This document shows positions 44,259 through 53,706 of a DNA stretch of 57,223 nucleotides, in pieces. Under the pieces are notes generated by a model. The model was given only the letters and a program-made list of their open reading frames with translations. It was not told the origin of the DNA and did not search any database. Source of the DNA: Actinomycetes bacterium (GTDB lineage Bacteria > Actinomycetota > Acidimicrobiia > Acidimicrobiales > RAAP-2); NCBI GenBank assembly GCA_021810205.1, contig JAJZJC010000006.1:1-57223 (forward strand), in the 5' to 3' direction. A program made the translations under genes and the position numbers. Every line of letters begins with the position of its first letter. Position 1 is the stretch's first letter.

Positions 44259-45191
44259 ATGAGCGGCCCGGTGACCAGCGCGGACGCAACGGCCGAGCCG
44301 CGGCGCGCCGCTCCCGAGGCCTGGGCGCTCGAGATCACCCACAGCCGGGAGAGCCGGGTCGGCGCCATCGGGGTACGCCGTGCGCTGCCCCGGCGGGGGC
44401 GGCGCACGGTCGGCCCGTGGTGCTTCGTCGACCACATGGGGCCGGCGCTCGTCAGCCCGGGGCGCGGCATGGACGTCGCCCCACACCCCCACGTCGGCTT
44501 GCAGACCGTCACCTGGCTCGTCGAGGGCGAGGCGCTGCACCGTGACTCGCTCGGCAGCGAGCAGGTCATCGCGCCCGGCCAGCTCAACTTGATGACCGCC
44601 GGGTGGGGCGTCGCCCACTCCGAGGAGGGCACCGGCACCTACGGCGGCAACCTGCACGGCGTGCAGCTGTGGATCGCCCAGCCCTCAGCCACCAGAGACG
44701 GGCCGGCTGCCTTCGAGCACCACCGCGAGCTTCCCCGCCGCGACCTCGACGCCGCGGTGGCGACCGTGCTCGTCGGCGACCTCGACGGCACCACCTCGCC
44801 GGCACGGCGCGACACCGACCACCTCGGGGTCGATCTCGCCCTTCGGGGAGGAACGACGACGGTGCCACTGCGGACCGACTTCGAGCACGCCCTCGTCACC
44901 CTCCTCGGCGCAGCCCACCTCGACGGCCAGATCATCGAGCCGGGACATCTGGCCTACCTCGGCACCGCCCGGGCCGAGATCTCCCTGGCGGCCAAAGAGC
45001 AGACGCGGGTACTGCTGCTCGGTGGCGTGCCCTTCGACGACGAGGTGCTCATGTGGTGGAACTTCGTCGCCCGGACCCGCGCCGAGATCGTCGAGGCACA
45101 CCGCGCCTGGATGGCCGCCGACGAGCGGTTCGGGCGAGTCGACTCGCCCCTCCCCCGCATCGAGGTGGGGCCGCCGCCGTGGAGCCTCTGA
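44259..45191 (+). CDS. Pirin-family bicupin protein
   Basis: 310 residues. Pirin N-terminal cupin: FVDHMGPALVSPG, the metal site HPHVGLQTVTWLVEG, AHSEE; LHGVQLWIAQP; the second cupin is more divergent with LLLGGVPFDDEVLMWWNFVARTRAEI. Metal ligands His-x-His...His...Glu are present, so a quercetinase-like or redox-sensing role is possible. Follows marR after its repeat; part of the marR-pirin-FUSC group. Confidence 0.93.
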   Translation: MSGPVTSADATAEPRRAAPEAWALEITHSRESRVGAIGVRRALPRRGRRTVGPWCFVDHMGPALVSPGRGMDVAPHPHVGLQTVTWLVEGEALHRDSLGSEQVIAPGQLNLMTAGWGVAHSEEGTGTYGGNLHGVQLWIAQPSATRDGPAAFEHHRELPRRDLDAAVATVLVGDLDGTTSPARRDTDHLGVDLALRGGTTTVPLRTDFEHALVTLLGAAHLDGQIIEPGHLAYLGTARAEISLAAKEQTRVLLLGGVPFDDEVLMWWNFVARTRAEIVEAHRAWMAADERFGRVDSPLPRIEVGPPPWSL

Positions 45192-45335
45192 CACCGCCGA
45201 GTGCGGGTCTGCCGCCTCGAGGCGGCCACCGTTCGCGCGACGTCGTCGCCAGCTCGCTGCCGGCGAGGCCATGACGCCGAGGCGGTCCGACGCACCGGCT
45301 CCCCGGTGGCGAGGCTGGACCGGCGCCGGCACCGC

Positions 45336-47597
45336 ATGGGACTGGCGGACCCGGTGAGCGAGTGGTCTGCCAGCTGGACGCGCCCGATCCACGACGCGAT
45401 CCACGTGGACCGCTCCAAGCTGGCCTTGGTGCCCGCGGCGCGCTGTGCGCTGGGCATCGCCGTCCCGCTGGTCGTCGGCGACCTCTCCGGCCACCTTCTG
45501 GTCGGGGTGGGAGGTGCGATCGGCGCGCTGACCACGGGGATGGCGTCGCTACAGGGCACCTATCGCAGCCGGGTGAAGATCATGGCGTTCGCGGCGGCAG
45601 CCTTCGCCGTGTCGGCCTTCGTCGGAGCGACCGTCGGCCACCTGGAGGGCCCCGACATCGCGGTCACCGCCGTGTGGGGGATCGCCGCCGGGCTGCTGGT
45701 GATGTTCGGAGAGGCACCGGGCGTGGTCGGCCTCCAGGCCGTCGTCGGCCTGGTCGTCTTCTCCCAATTCTCCTTCACCCCCGAGCAGGCCGCGCTCAAT
45801 GCGCTGTGGGCGCTGTGCGGCGGCGCGCTCCAGATCGTCCTCGTGGCCGTGACCTGGCCCCTCCAGCGCTTCCCGGTAGAGCGTGCTGCGTCGAGCGACG
45901 CCTACCGGCAGCTGGCCGCCCACCTCCGCTCGCTTGCCAGTGACCCGTCGGCCCTCCTCGATCCCGGCGTCCTCGACACGCTGCGGTCCGCACTCGTCGA
46001 GACCCAGCCCTGGGGCGACCGGGCCGCCGCCGCCGCCTACCGGGCGCTGGCCGACGAGGCGGAGCGGATCCGCCTCGAGGTGGCCGGCATCGCCCGGGCT
46101 CGGGCCCGGCTCTCCCACGCCTCAACGATCGCGACGCCCACGGGCCGGGCCGGCGCGCTCGACGCTGCCAGCTACCTGGAGCGCGCCATCATCGCCTCAG
46201 CCGACGTGCTGGCCGGCGTCGCCGCCGCCCTTCACGACGGGCGCAGCGTCGTCGCCGACCCTGAGGACCGCGAGCAATTTCGAGCCGCCATCGAGCACCT
46301 CCGCTCGCTGGCCGAGTCGGGCGACCCTTCGGTGCGCGCCAACCTCACCCATGCCGTCGGAGCCCTGACGGCACTGGCGGGCCAGCTTCGGTCAGTGACC
46401 CAGCTGACGGCGGTGGCCGCCGGCAACCAGCCGGTCGCACAGGGAACCACCGCCTCGGCTACGGGCCACCCTGTGCGACGCCGGTCGCGGCCGTCTCCGC
46501 TCGCCGGCACGAAACTGAGCCGGCTCGAGTCGGTGCGCGCCAACCTCACCCTCACCTCCGAGGTCTTCCGTCACGCCCTCCGGGTCGGTGTCACCCTGGC
46601 GGTGGCCGTCGCCATCTCCCACCTGTTCCCACTGGGTCATGGCTACTGGCTCCCGATGACCGCCATGATCGTCCTCAAGCCCGACTTCGCCGCCACCTTG
46701 AGCCGAGGGCTGGCTCGCAGCGTCGGCACCCTGCTCGGTGCCGGGCTCGTCACGCTGTTGCTGGCCGCACTGGCGCCGTCGCCGGCCGGCCTGATCGTGC
46801 TCACCGTGGCGCTGTATGCCATCAGCATCGCCGTGCTTCGCGCCAATTACGTCATCTACAGCGTCGGCATCGCGTCGCTCGTCGTCGTCCTGCTCGCCTT
46901 CACCGGTTCCCCGGCACCCTCCCTCGCCGCCGACCGGGCCTTCTACACCCTGCTCGGTGCCGCCCTGGCCTTGGCGGCCTACGCCGCCTGGCCGACCTGG
47001 GAGCGCACCCGCGTCGTCGATCGCCTGGCCGACCTCGTCGAGATCGATGGTCGCTACGGCGCCGCGCTTCTCCAGGCGTGGGCCGACCCGGCCAGTGCCG
47101 ATCGGACGGCACTCCAGCGGCTGCGGCTGACGGCGCGCCTCGCACGCTCCAACGCCGAAGCATCCGTCGACCGCTGGATGAGCGAGCCGGCCGGTCGCCC
47201 AACGACGTCGCCGAACGCGCTCGACCCCCAGACGGCGCAAGGCATCCTCGCCGCAGTGCGCCGCTACATCTGGGGCGCGCTCGTCCTGCACGGACAGCTT
47301 CCGAGCACCGGTCCGACCCGACCCGACCTCCACCGTCTCGGCGTCGAGGCCGAAGAAGCCATGGCCGCAGTGGTCGGTATGCTGCGGACCGGGTCTGCCC
47401 CGACGGACTACCCCCCGTTGCGAGCCACCCAGGTCGCGCTCGCCGCCAATCTGATGCGCGCCTCCAACCACGCCGCCGATCCGACGCCGACGGCCGTGGA
47501 CATGGTGGTCCTGAGCGAGACCGACCTCATGGTCAACGCGGTCGACACCCTCGCCCACCTCGTCGGTGTCGGTCCCCGATCGCCCGCAGACTCCTGA
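45336..47597 (+). CDS. FUSC-family membrane protein (aromatic-acid exporter-like)
   Basis: About 753 residues with two membrane blocks, each of about five helices (residues about 30-170 and about 415-540), separated by a cytosolic helical region and followed by a second helical domain: the YccS/AaeB/FUSC layout. GHGYWLPMTAMIVLKPDFAATLSRGLARSVGTLLGAGL is the conserved FUSC segment. Exports aromatic carboxylic acids in E. coli AaeB; the substrate here is unknown. Start chosen at ATG 45336; the frame is open to GTG 45201. Likely controlled by MarR. Confidence 0.87.
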   Translation: MGLADPVSEWSASWTRPIHDAIHVDRSKLALVPAARCALGIAVPLVVGDLSGHLLVGVGGAIGALTTGMASLQGTYRSRVKIMAFAAAAFAVSAFVGATVGHLEGPDIAVTAVWGIAAGLLVMFGEAPGVVGLQAVVGLVVFSQFSFTPEQAALNALWALCGGALQIVLVAVTWPLQRFPVERAASSDAYRQLAAHLRSLASDPSALLDPGVLDTLRSALVETQPWGDRAAAAAYRALADEAERIRLEVAGIARARARLSHASTIATPTGRAGALDAASYLERAIIASADVLAGVAAALHDGRSVVADPEDREQFRAAIEHLRSLAESGDPSVRANLTHAVGALTALAGQLRSVTQLTAVAAGNQPVAQGTTASATGHPVRRRSRPSPLAGTKLSRLESVRANLTLTSEVFRHALRVGVTLAVAVAISHLFPLGHGYWLPMTAMIVLKPDFAATLSRGLARSVGTLLGAGLVTLLLAALAPSPAGLIVLTVALYAISIAVLRANYVIYSVGIASLVVVLLAFTGSPAPSLAADRAFYTLLGAALALAAYAAWPTWERTRVVDRLADLVEIDGRYGAALLQAWADPASADRTALQRLRLTARLARSNAEASVDRWMSEPAGRPTTSPNALDPQTAQGILAAVRRYIWGALVLHGQLPSTGPTRPDLHRLGVEAEEAMAAVVGMLRTGSAPTDYPPLRATQVALAANLMRASNHAADPTPTAVDMVVLSETDLMVNAVDTLAHLVGVGPRSPADS

Positions 47598-47608
47598 CGC
47601 CGGGAGTC
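47589..47608 (+). terminator. Hairpin spanning the FUSC stop codon
   Basis: GACTCC, eight-base loop containing the TGA, GGAGTC. Modest stem, no T tract. The remaining gap to 47861 between convergent genes holds no supported gene; a short plus-strand frame starting at about 47704 looks weakly protein-like but is not called. Confidence 0.35.
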
Positions 47609-47861
47609 CGAGGCGAGTCGGACCGGGACCTTCTCGCACGCGACAGTGATGGCCACCGTCGGGGATCGGGAGTCGGCGATCAGGAAACGAGATGGGACGC
47701 GAGATGCACCATCACCGCGTGCTCGTAGAGAGGGTGCACGCCCTCGAGATCGAACGGACCGACAGTCGCGAGCTCCGAGATCTACGCCAGCCCGTCGTCA
47801 GCGGGACAGCCGGGTGCGCCGAAGAGCTCCTCCGATCGATTGCTCTGCGGGGTGGCGCAGC

Positions 47862-49319
47862 TCACTGCAGCAGGTACGACCAGCGATCGAGGGCAGCGCG
47901 GCGCTGGTTCATCGGCGGCACGTTCACCGGTGGGAACTGGTCCCGCCATTCCCAAGGACGGGTGGCGTCGATGAGCGCGCGCGAGTTGGTGAAGTCCCCG
48001 GCGGCCCGCTGCTCGGGCGTAAGGCGCGGGTCGAGAGGCGTGCTCCACGCCCGGCGGACGAAGTCGATGGAGGTCGCCGGGTCCGAGCGCGTGCACACTG
48101 CCCAGATGACCTCTTCGAGGTTCGACGGATCGATGTCCTCGTCGACCACCACCACGTACTTGCCGGCGTACGCACCAGTGTGGCACTGGGAGGCGACGTG
48201 GAGCACCTGGTGGGCGTGGCCGGGGTAGCGCTGGCGGATGGAGACCACCGTGAACATGCGGCTGCCGCCGGCCTCGTGCTGCCAACAGGCCACGACGTCG
48301 GGAACTCCTGCCTTGGCGATCTCCTCGTACAAGAGGGCGGAACGCAGCGGAGCACGATAACGCCCGAGCTCGTCGGGTGGACGCCCCGGAGGGCATCCCA
48401 AGATGATGGGGTCGCTGCGGTGGTACACGGCTTCGACGTGGAGTACCGGCTCTTCGCGCTCGCCCGAGGCGTAGTACCCGGTCCACTCGCCGAAGGGTCC
48501 CTCCGGCAGGACTTCTTCGGTGCTGGCATACCCCTCCACCACGATCTCGGCGTTGGCGGGGAAGGGAAGTCCGGTGATCGGCCCCTCGATGGTCGGCACT
48601 GGCTCACCAAGGATGCCGCCCACCCAGTCGTACTCGGTGAGGCCGTAGGGGATCTCGTTGCTCGCCGCCAGGAAGAGCAGGGGGTGCGAGCCGAACACCA
48701 TCACCACCGGGCATCTCTCAGCGCGCTCGAAGTACTTCTGGCGGTGGATCCGCCCGTGCTTGCCGGGCGAGATGTAGTAGCCCAGCCGTCGTGCGTCGTG
48801 GACCATGACGCGGTAGGTGCCGACATTGACCCAGCCGTCGTCGGGATCCCGCGTGACGTCGTAGGAACCGGTGCCAAGGTATCGGCCTCCGTCACCGGGG
48901 TGCCACAGCGGTGCAGGGAAGACCGTGACGTCGACGTCGTCGCCGCGTCGCACGTTCTCCATCACCGGACCGTCCGTGACCCGGGTGGCGGCCAAAGGAT
49001 CGCTGCCGAGGATGCGTTCTCGCCACACGTCGGACAGCTGGAGCTTGGTGAGACCCAGCGGCGCGTTGATGGCGAGCGCCATGCGGTCCACCGTGCCCAG
49101 GCCATTGACGAGCACCCGGTAACCCTTTTGGTAGCCGGGGATGTCGTCGAACAGGACGGCCGGCGCCCCTTCGGTGTGCTGGAGAAGGTCGGCGGCATCG
49201 CCGATCTCCTGCTCGGCCGAAGCTCCCGTGACGTGGCGCAGCTGGCCCGTCCCGTCGACCCGTTCCAGCCACGACCGCAGGTCGTAGGTCGCAGAGCGCT
49301 TCTCTTCCTTGTCGCCCAT
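47862..49319 (-). CDS. UbiD-family decarboxylase, copy 1 (last gene of the operon)
   Basis: 485 residues. UbiD landmarks: LRSWLERVDGTGQLRHVTG, DIPGYQKGYRVLVNGLGTVDRMALAI, WHPGDGGRYLGTGSYDVTRDPDDGWVNVGTYRVMVHD, YISPGKHGRIHRQKYFE, and the catalytic-Glu segment EIVVEGYASTEEVLPEGPFGEWTGYY. Uses prenylated FMN and acts on (de)carboxylation of aromatic or alpha,beta-unsaturated acids. No UbiX prenyltransferase is in the window. ATG at 49319 preceded by AAGGAGAGGAG; the upstream ATG at 49361 lacks a ribosome site. About half identical to the UbiD gene upstream by eye. Confidence 0.94.
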   Translation of the reverse strand: MGDKEEKRSATYDLRSWLERVDGTGQLRHVTGASAEQEIGDAADLLQHTEGAPAVLFDDIPGYQKGYRVLVNGLGTVDRMALAINAPLGLTKLQLSDVWRERILGSDPLAATRVTDGPVMENVRRGDDVDVTVFPAPLWHPGDGGRYLGTGSYDVTRDPDDGWVNVGTYRVMVHDARRLGYYISPGKHGRIHRQKYFERAERCPVVMVFGSHPLLFLAASNEIPYGLTEYDWVGGILGEPVPTIEGPITGLPFPANAEIVVEGYASTEEVLPEGPFGEWTGYYASGEREEPVLHVEAVYHRSDPIILGCPPGRPPDELGRYRAPLRSALLYEEIAKAGVPDVVACWQHEAGGSRMFTVVSIRQRYPGHAHQVLHVASQCHTGAYAGKYVVVVDEDIDPSNLEEVIWAVCTRSDPATSIDFVRRAWSTPLDPRLTPEQRAAGDFTNSRALIDATRPWEWRDQFPPVNVPPMNQRRAALDRWSYLLQ

Positions 49320-49413
49320 GTGCGGCGGCTCCTCTCCTTCGTGTGTCCGTCGTGCCCTCATGGGCGCGACGGTCGGCGGTTCTCCAGCGCCGCGGCGCGA
49401 CGCGTCCCCCAGC

Positions 49414-50961
49414 TCAGAGGAGCCAGGACCAACGCTCCCTGGTGATGGCCTTCTCCTCGGGATCGGGACCGATGGGGTCGGGGAAGCGTTCTCGCCACTC
49501 CCACGGGCGGGTGGCGTCGATCACCACCCGGGAGTTGAAGCCCTTCTTGCCCGGCTCGATCGCGGGGTCGAGCGGGCCGCTCCACGCCCGGTGGATCATC
49601 TCGAAGTCGCGCTCCGGATCGGCCCGGGTGCAGATGGCCCAGATCACCTCGTTGAGGTCGGCCACGTCCACGTCCTCGTCGACTACTACGACGATCCGTC
49701 CGAGGTACGCCCCGGCGCGGCAGGAGGCGGCGACGTGCCCGGCTTGGACCGCGTGCCCGGGATAGCGCTGGCGGATGGCCACCACGTTGAAGAGACGACA
49801 ACCGCCGACGCCGTGGCACCAGGCGGCCGTGACGTCGGGCACGCCGGCCCGGCGCAACTCTCGGCGGAGGTTGGCGCTGCGTAGGTACTGGCGAAAGCGG
49901 TGCGCCTCGAAGGGCGGTTTCTCAGGTGGCACCCCGAGGATGATGGGGTCCCGGCGCCGGTAGACGTGCTGAACCTCGAAGACCGGTACGTCCTGCGCAC
50001 CGGTGGCGTAGTAGCCGGTCCACTCGCCGAAAGGACCCTCGAGCCGCAGCTGATCAGGGTGGAGCACACCCTCGAGGGCGATCTCGGCCCGAGCCGGGAT
50101 CGGGAGCCCGGTGGCGCGCCCAGGGATGCAGTCGATCGGCCGCCCGCGCATGCCGCCCGCCCACTCGAGCTCGTTCACCCCCGGGGCCATCTCGAGACAG
50201 CTCCCCACGAAGAGGAGCGGGTCCATACCGCACACGACGACCGCCGGAAGCGGCTCGCCGCGCTCGAACGCCTTGTCGCGGTGTATGCGACCGTGCTTGC
50301 CCGGCGAGATGTAGAGCCCGGTGTGGTTGCGGTCGTGCACCATCACCCGGTACGTGCCGACGTTGACCCAGTCCGAGTCGGGATCCCGAGTGATCACGCA
50401 GTCGCCGGTGCCGAGATAGCGGCCACCGTCTTGGGGATGCCACAACGGCACGGGGAACCGAAGGAGGTCCACCTCGTCGCCCGACGCAACCACCTCGGTC
50501 ACGGGGGCGGTGTCCGGGCTGTCCTCGACCATCACCACCGGGAGCGGCTCGACGGTGTCCATCTTGTGCTCCCACACGTCCATGAGGTCTCGGACGGAGA
50601 TGTCCGCGGGCAGCCCGAGCGTCACCGCCAGGCGGCGCCGTTCGCCCTGGGCGTTGACCAGGATGCGCCAGCCACGACCGAAGCCCTCGAAGTCGTCGAA
50701 CAGGACGGCCGGTGCCCCGTCAGTGTGCTGGAGCATCTCGGTGATCCGCCCCACGTCCCCGTCGAGATCCACGCCCTCGAGCACCCTCAGCTCACCAAGG
50801 GCGTCGACCATCGCCAGCCAGTCCCGCAGGTCCTCGTGCGACGTGCCCTCACGCACCGCCTCGATGTCGACCGGCACCGCCAGCCCGAGGTCGCCGAGCG
50901 AGCCGACCCGGACGCCGGACAGCCCCAGGTGCTCGGGCACTGCGGCGGGATCGGTGATCAC
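49414..50961 (-). CDS. UbiD-family decarboxylase, copy 2
   Basis: 515 residues, paralogue of the downstream gene with the same prFMN motifs: LRDWLAMVDALGELRVLEGVDLDGDVGRITEMLQHTDGAPAVLF, WHPQDGGRYLGTGDCVITRDPDSDWVNVGTYRVMVHD, YISPGKHGRIHRDKAFE, EIALEGVLHPDQLRLEGPFGEWTGYY. GTG at 50961 overlaps the aldolase stop by 4 nt (GTGA). The N-terminal 40 residues are extra relative to copy 1. Two UbiD copies may act on two carboxyl groups or form a hetero-complex, an inference. Confidence 0.93.
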   Translation of the reverse strand: MITDPAAVPEHLGLSGVRVGSLGDLGLAVPVDIEAVREGTSHEDLRDWLAMVDALGELRVLEGVDLDGDVGRITEMLQHTDGAPAVLFDDFEGFGRGWRILVNAQGERRRLAVTLGLPADISVRDLMDVWEHKMDTVEPLPVVMVEDSPDTAPVTEVVASGDEVDLLRFPVPLWHPQDGGRYLGTGDCVITRDPDSDWVNVGTYRVMVHDRNHTGLYISPGKHGRIHRDKAFERGEPLPAVVVCGMDPLLFVGSCLEMAPGVNELEWAGGMRGRPIDCIPGRATGLPIPARAEIALEGVLHPDQLRLEGPFGEWTGYYATGAQDVPVFEVQHVYRRRDPIILGVPPEKPPFEAHRFRQYLRSANLRRELRRAGVPDVTAAWCHGVGGCRLFNVVAIRQRYPGHAVQAGHVAASCRAGAYLGRIVVVVDEDVDVADLNEVIWAICTRADPERDFEMIHRAWSGPLDPAIEPGKKGFNSRVVIDATRPWEWRERFPDPIGPDPEEKAITRERWSWLL

Positions 50962-51764
50962 GCCCGGCTCCCGTTGTTCCCGTCGGCACCGGGACTTCCG
51001 ACCGCCCCGACCCCGCCGGCGGCAGTGGCGGTAGCCGCCGCGGGGCGCGGTGCCTCGAGCCACGCGGTGGAGACCGAACCGGTTGCCACGGCGACCGAGG
51101 TTGCATACCGCCACACCTTGCGTGCATGGCGTCGGCGGTCGAAGGTGGCGAGGAACCGCTCGCACTCGTAGCGGCGAAGCGGGACGACCGTCCCGAGGGT
51201 CATTGCGCGAGCGAGCGTGTCGGCGTTCTCGACGAAGTGGACCACGTCGGTGAAGAGGGCGGGCACGTCCTCTGCCACCACCACCTCACCGTGGGAGCGC
51301 AGGAGTGCCGCATGCGCCGAGCCCAAGGTGACGGCCAGCTCAGCCCCCTGCTCGTACGTAGAGATGTGCGAAGGGTCGGGATGCACGGGCACTCCCGCCG
51401 CCCACCTGCTGGCGTGGTTCTTGACCGGCACGATGGCGGCACCCTCGACCATGCTGAAGACCGTCGTGGGGTCGTGGTGGAAGTGCGCAACCGCAGCGAC
51501 ATCGGGCCGGGCCAAGTACACGCCGGTATGGATCGCGAGCTCGGACGGTGGTCGGCCCTCGCCCTCGATCACGGTGCCGTCGAAACGCACACGCAAGACG
51601 GTCTCTGGGCGGAGCCCAGCTCGGGGCTCGTCGACCGGCTGGACGAGCAACTCGTCCGAGACGCCCGGGACACGGGTGCTCAGATGGCCGCTGTAGTTCA
51701 GGATCGACGCATCGACCAACATGCGCGTGGCGACTGCCAGCTCTCGTCGCAGCTCCTCCAGCAC
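50958..51764 (-). CDS. Class II aldolase/adducin-family protein
   Basis: 268 residues. LSTRVPGVSDELLVQPVDEPRAGLRPETVLRVRFDGTVIEGEGRPPSELAIHTGVYLARPDVAAVAHFHHDPTTVFSMVE carries the metal-binding HFHH and Glu of the family; a third His is in LRSHGEVVVAEDV. Members include fuculose aldolase and decarboxylases of the phthalate pathway (phthalate dihydrodiol decarboxylase branch). GTG at 51764 is preceded by AGGAGG. The C-terminal 30 residues are Ala/Gly-rich. Overlaps the UbiD start. Confidence 0.88.
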   Translation of the reverse strand: MLEELRRELAVATRMLVDASILNYSGHLSTRVPGVSDELLVQPVDEPRAGLRPETVLRVRFDGTVIEGEGRPPSELAIHTGVYLARPDVAAVAHFHHDPTTVFSMVEGAAIVPVKNHASRWAAGVPVHPDPSHISTYEQGAELAVTLGSAHAALLRSHGEVVVAEDVPALFTDVVHFVENADTLARAMTLGTVVPLRRYECERFLATFDRRRHARKVWRYATSVAVATGSVSTAWLEAPRPAAATATAAGGVGAVGSPGADGNNGSRA

Positions 51765-51814
51765 ATGACCTCCTCGGAACGGCCGGCGGGTCATCCCCGC
51801 CGGGGTCGGCTCGA

Positions 51815-52807
51815 TCAGACCTTGTAATGGTCCAGGACCTGGGGGGCGAAGAGCTCCTCGGGCTCGAGGCGCCGGGCCGCGACCCCTTGCTCGTGCGCCC
51901 ATCGGGTGAACGCCTCGAGCGTGGTCCGGTTGGGCTCGACACCGTAGGGCCAGGGGTCGGGGCTGATGAGCCGGCGCATGTCCGCCACCATCTCGGGGAT
52001 CCACGGCAGGGGTACCCGGCTGGCCGTCATCTCCGACAGGCGCGCAACGCTCCGGCGTTTGGCCTCTTCGAACGCCGTGAGGAGGTTGGCCGCCACCCAG
52101 GGCGCCGATTCGAGCACGTCAGCTCGAATGACCGTGATGTGCATGATCGGGAAGACGCCGGTGCGCTCGACGTACTCGCGCTCGATCGGTCGGTAGTCGG
52201 GAAACAGCCGGACGATGCCTGCCTCGCCCCGCTCGAAGCTCTCGGGTGGATGGGCGGACAGCACGGCGTCGAGATCTCCCGCATGCAGCATGTCGTCGAG
52301 GCACCGGTCCGGTACCGGGGTGAGCGAGATGCCCTCGGGCAGGCTGAGGGTCACCTTCTCGGCCCGCCCAGGAGTGTTGACGCCCGCTTGGAACCACTGC
52401 ACGTCCCGCAGATCGATCCCCCACTCGTACTGGAGAAGCGCCCGGGAGTAGACCGACGCCGTCTGCGCCCACTCGGGCACGCCGATGCGCGCACCAGCGA
52501 GCTCCTTCGGGGTCGTCGGTCCGTCGGTCCGCACGTAGATCGACGAGTGTCGGCACACCCGCGACGGGAAAACCGGGATGGCGACGAGGCTGGTGTCACC
52601 ACCCGCCCGCAGCGCCACGTACTTGGCAAAGGAAAGCTCGGACACGTGCCACTCGCGGTAACGGAGGAAACGGAAGAAGATCTCCTCCACCGGGAGCCGG
52701 AGGACGGTGAGGTCGACGCCTTCGACCGGCACCTCCCCCGTCTCGATGTCGAGCACGTGGTCGTAGCCGCTCATGGCCAGCGTCAGCGGGATCTTCGATG
52801 CCGTCAT
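51815..52807 (-). CDS. 4,5-Dihydroxyphthalate decarboxylase-like protein
   Basis: 330 residues, the size of Pht5-type 4,5-dihydroxyphthalate decarboxylases. IPLTLAMSGYDHVLDIETGEVPVEGVDLTVLRLPVEEIFFRFLRYREWHVSELSFAKYVAL at the N-terminus and PSRVCRHSSIYVRTDGPTTPKELAGARIGVPEWAQTASVYSRALLQYEWGIDLRDVQWFQAG follow that family, which has a periplasmic-binding-protein fold. It decarboxylates dihydroxylated phthalates to protocatechuate in known members. The ATG overlaps the upstream stop by 4 nt (ATGA). Confidence 0.88.
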   Translation of the reverse strand: MTASKIPLTLAMSGYDHVLDIETGEVPVEGVDLTVLRLPVEEIFFRFLRYREWHVSELSFAKYVALRAGGDTSLVAIPVFPSRVCRHSSIYVRTDGPTTPKELAGARIGVPEWAQTASVYSRALLQYEWGIDLRDVQWFQAGVNTPGRAEKVTLSLPEGISLTPVPDRCLDDMLHAGDLDAVLSAHPPESFERGEAGIVRLFPDYRPIEREYVERTGVFPIMHITVIRADVLESAPWVAANLLTAFEEAKRRSVARLSEMTASRVPLPWIPEMVADMRRLISPDPWPYGVEPNRTTLEAFTRWAHEQGVAARRLEPEELFAPQVLDHYKV

Positions 52808-53706
52808 GTCAGCAGTCCAGCGCGAACGAGCACGCCGTCGAGGCGAGACTCGAGCTCCGGCGTGGCGGGGGCCATCGGCAATCGGTGCTCGTTGCTCTTC
52901 AGCACGCCCATCCGCCGCAGCATGTACTTGACCGGGATGGGGTTGGTGTCGAAGAAGACGGCCTTGTTGAGCTCCCACAGCTCGACGTGGATCTTTCTTG
53001 CCTCGGCCAGGTCGCCAACGTCGACAGCACGCCACAGGGCGGCCACTCGGTCCGGGACGAGGTTGCCGACGGCATTCATGAGTCCGCACGCTCCCACCGC
53101 CAGCATCGGCAAGCTCAGCTCCTCCAGGCCGACGAAGACCCGGAAGTCCGGCCCGACGCGTTGGAGCACTTCGGTGACCAAGCCGAGGTCGGTCGCGGCG
53201 TGCTTCATCCCCACCAGGTTGTCCGCCCGCCGGGCAATCGCCTCGATGGTCCCTACCTCGAGCGTCACGGCTGCCCGTCCAGGGATGTGGTAGATGAGAA
53301 CCGGCACGTCGACAGCGCCGGCCACCTGGGAGAAGTACTCTTCGAGCCCCCGTTGCGGCGGCCGGGCGTAGTACGGGGTCACCACCAGGACCGCGTCGGC
53401 GCCGGCGTCGACGGCCCGTCGCGACAGCTCGAGGGTGGCGCCCAGCGACTCGGTGCCCGTGGCGGCCACGACCGGGACTCGACCTGCAGCAGCCGTCACC
53501 GCGGCGCGCACCAGCTCCGCCCGCTCGTCGACCGTGAGCATGCTCGGCTCGCCGCTCGTGCCCGTGACCACCACGCCCTGCGAGCCGTTTGCTGCCTGAC
53601 GGTCAACGATCGCCTCGTAGGTGGCCAGGTCGACCGCACCGTCTGTGAAGGGCGTGACCACCGGCGTGTAGGAGCCGACCAGCGCGCCCGGCGCGAGGTG
53701 CTGCAC
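52804..53706 (-). CDS. DapA/NAL-family lyase or hydratase-aldolase
   Basis: 300 residues, TIM barrel. VGSYTPVVTPFTDGAVDLATYEAIVDRQAANGSQGVVVTGTSGEPSMLTVDERAELVRAAV is the family start; catalytic Tyr in IYHIPGRA and Schiff-base Lys in LVGMKHAATD are both present. Family members make or break C-C bonds of pyruvate-type substrates: dihydrodipicolinate synthase, or hydratase-aldolases of aromatic degradation (NahE/PhdJ type). In this operon the latter role is more likely. GTG at 53706 touches the stop of the cupin gene. Confidence 0.9.
   Translation of the reverse strand: MQHLAPGALVGSYTPVVTPFTDGAVDLATYEAIVDRQAANGSQGVVVTGTSGEPSMLTVDERAELVRAAVTAAAGRVPVVAATGTESLGATLELSRRAVDAGADAVLVVTPYYARPPQRGLEEYFSQVAGAVDVPVLIYHIPGRAAVTLEVGTIEAIARRADNLVGMKHAATDLGLVTEVLQRVGPDFRVFVGLEELSLPMLAVGACGLMNAVGNLVPDRVAALWRAVDVGDLAEARKIHVELWELNKAVFFDTNPIPVKYMLRRMGVLKSNEHRLPMAPATPELESRLDGVLVRAGLLT

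Noticed and set aside
47692-48228. Plus-strand frame starting MGREMHHHRV
   Set aside because: Most of it is antisense to the UbiD gene; the first 55 residues look weakly protein-like but have no support.
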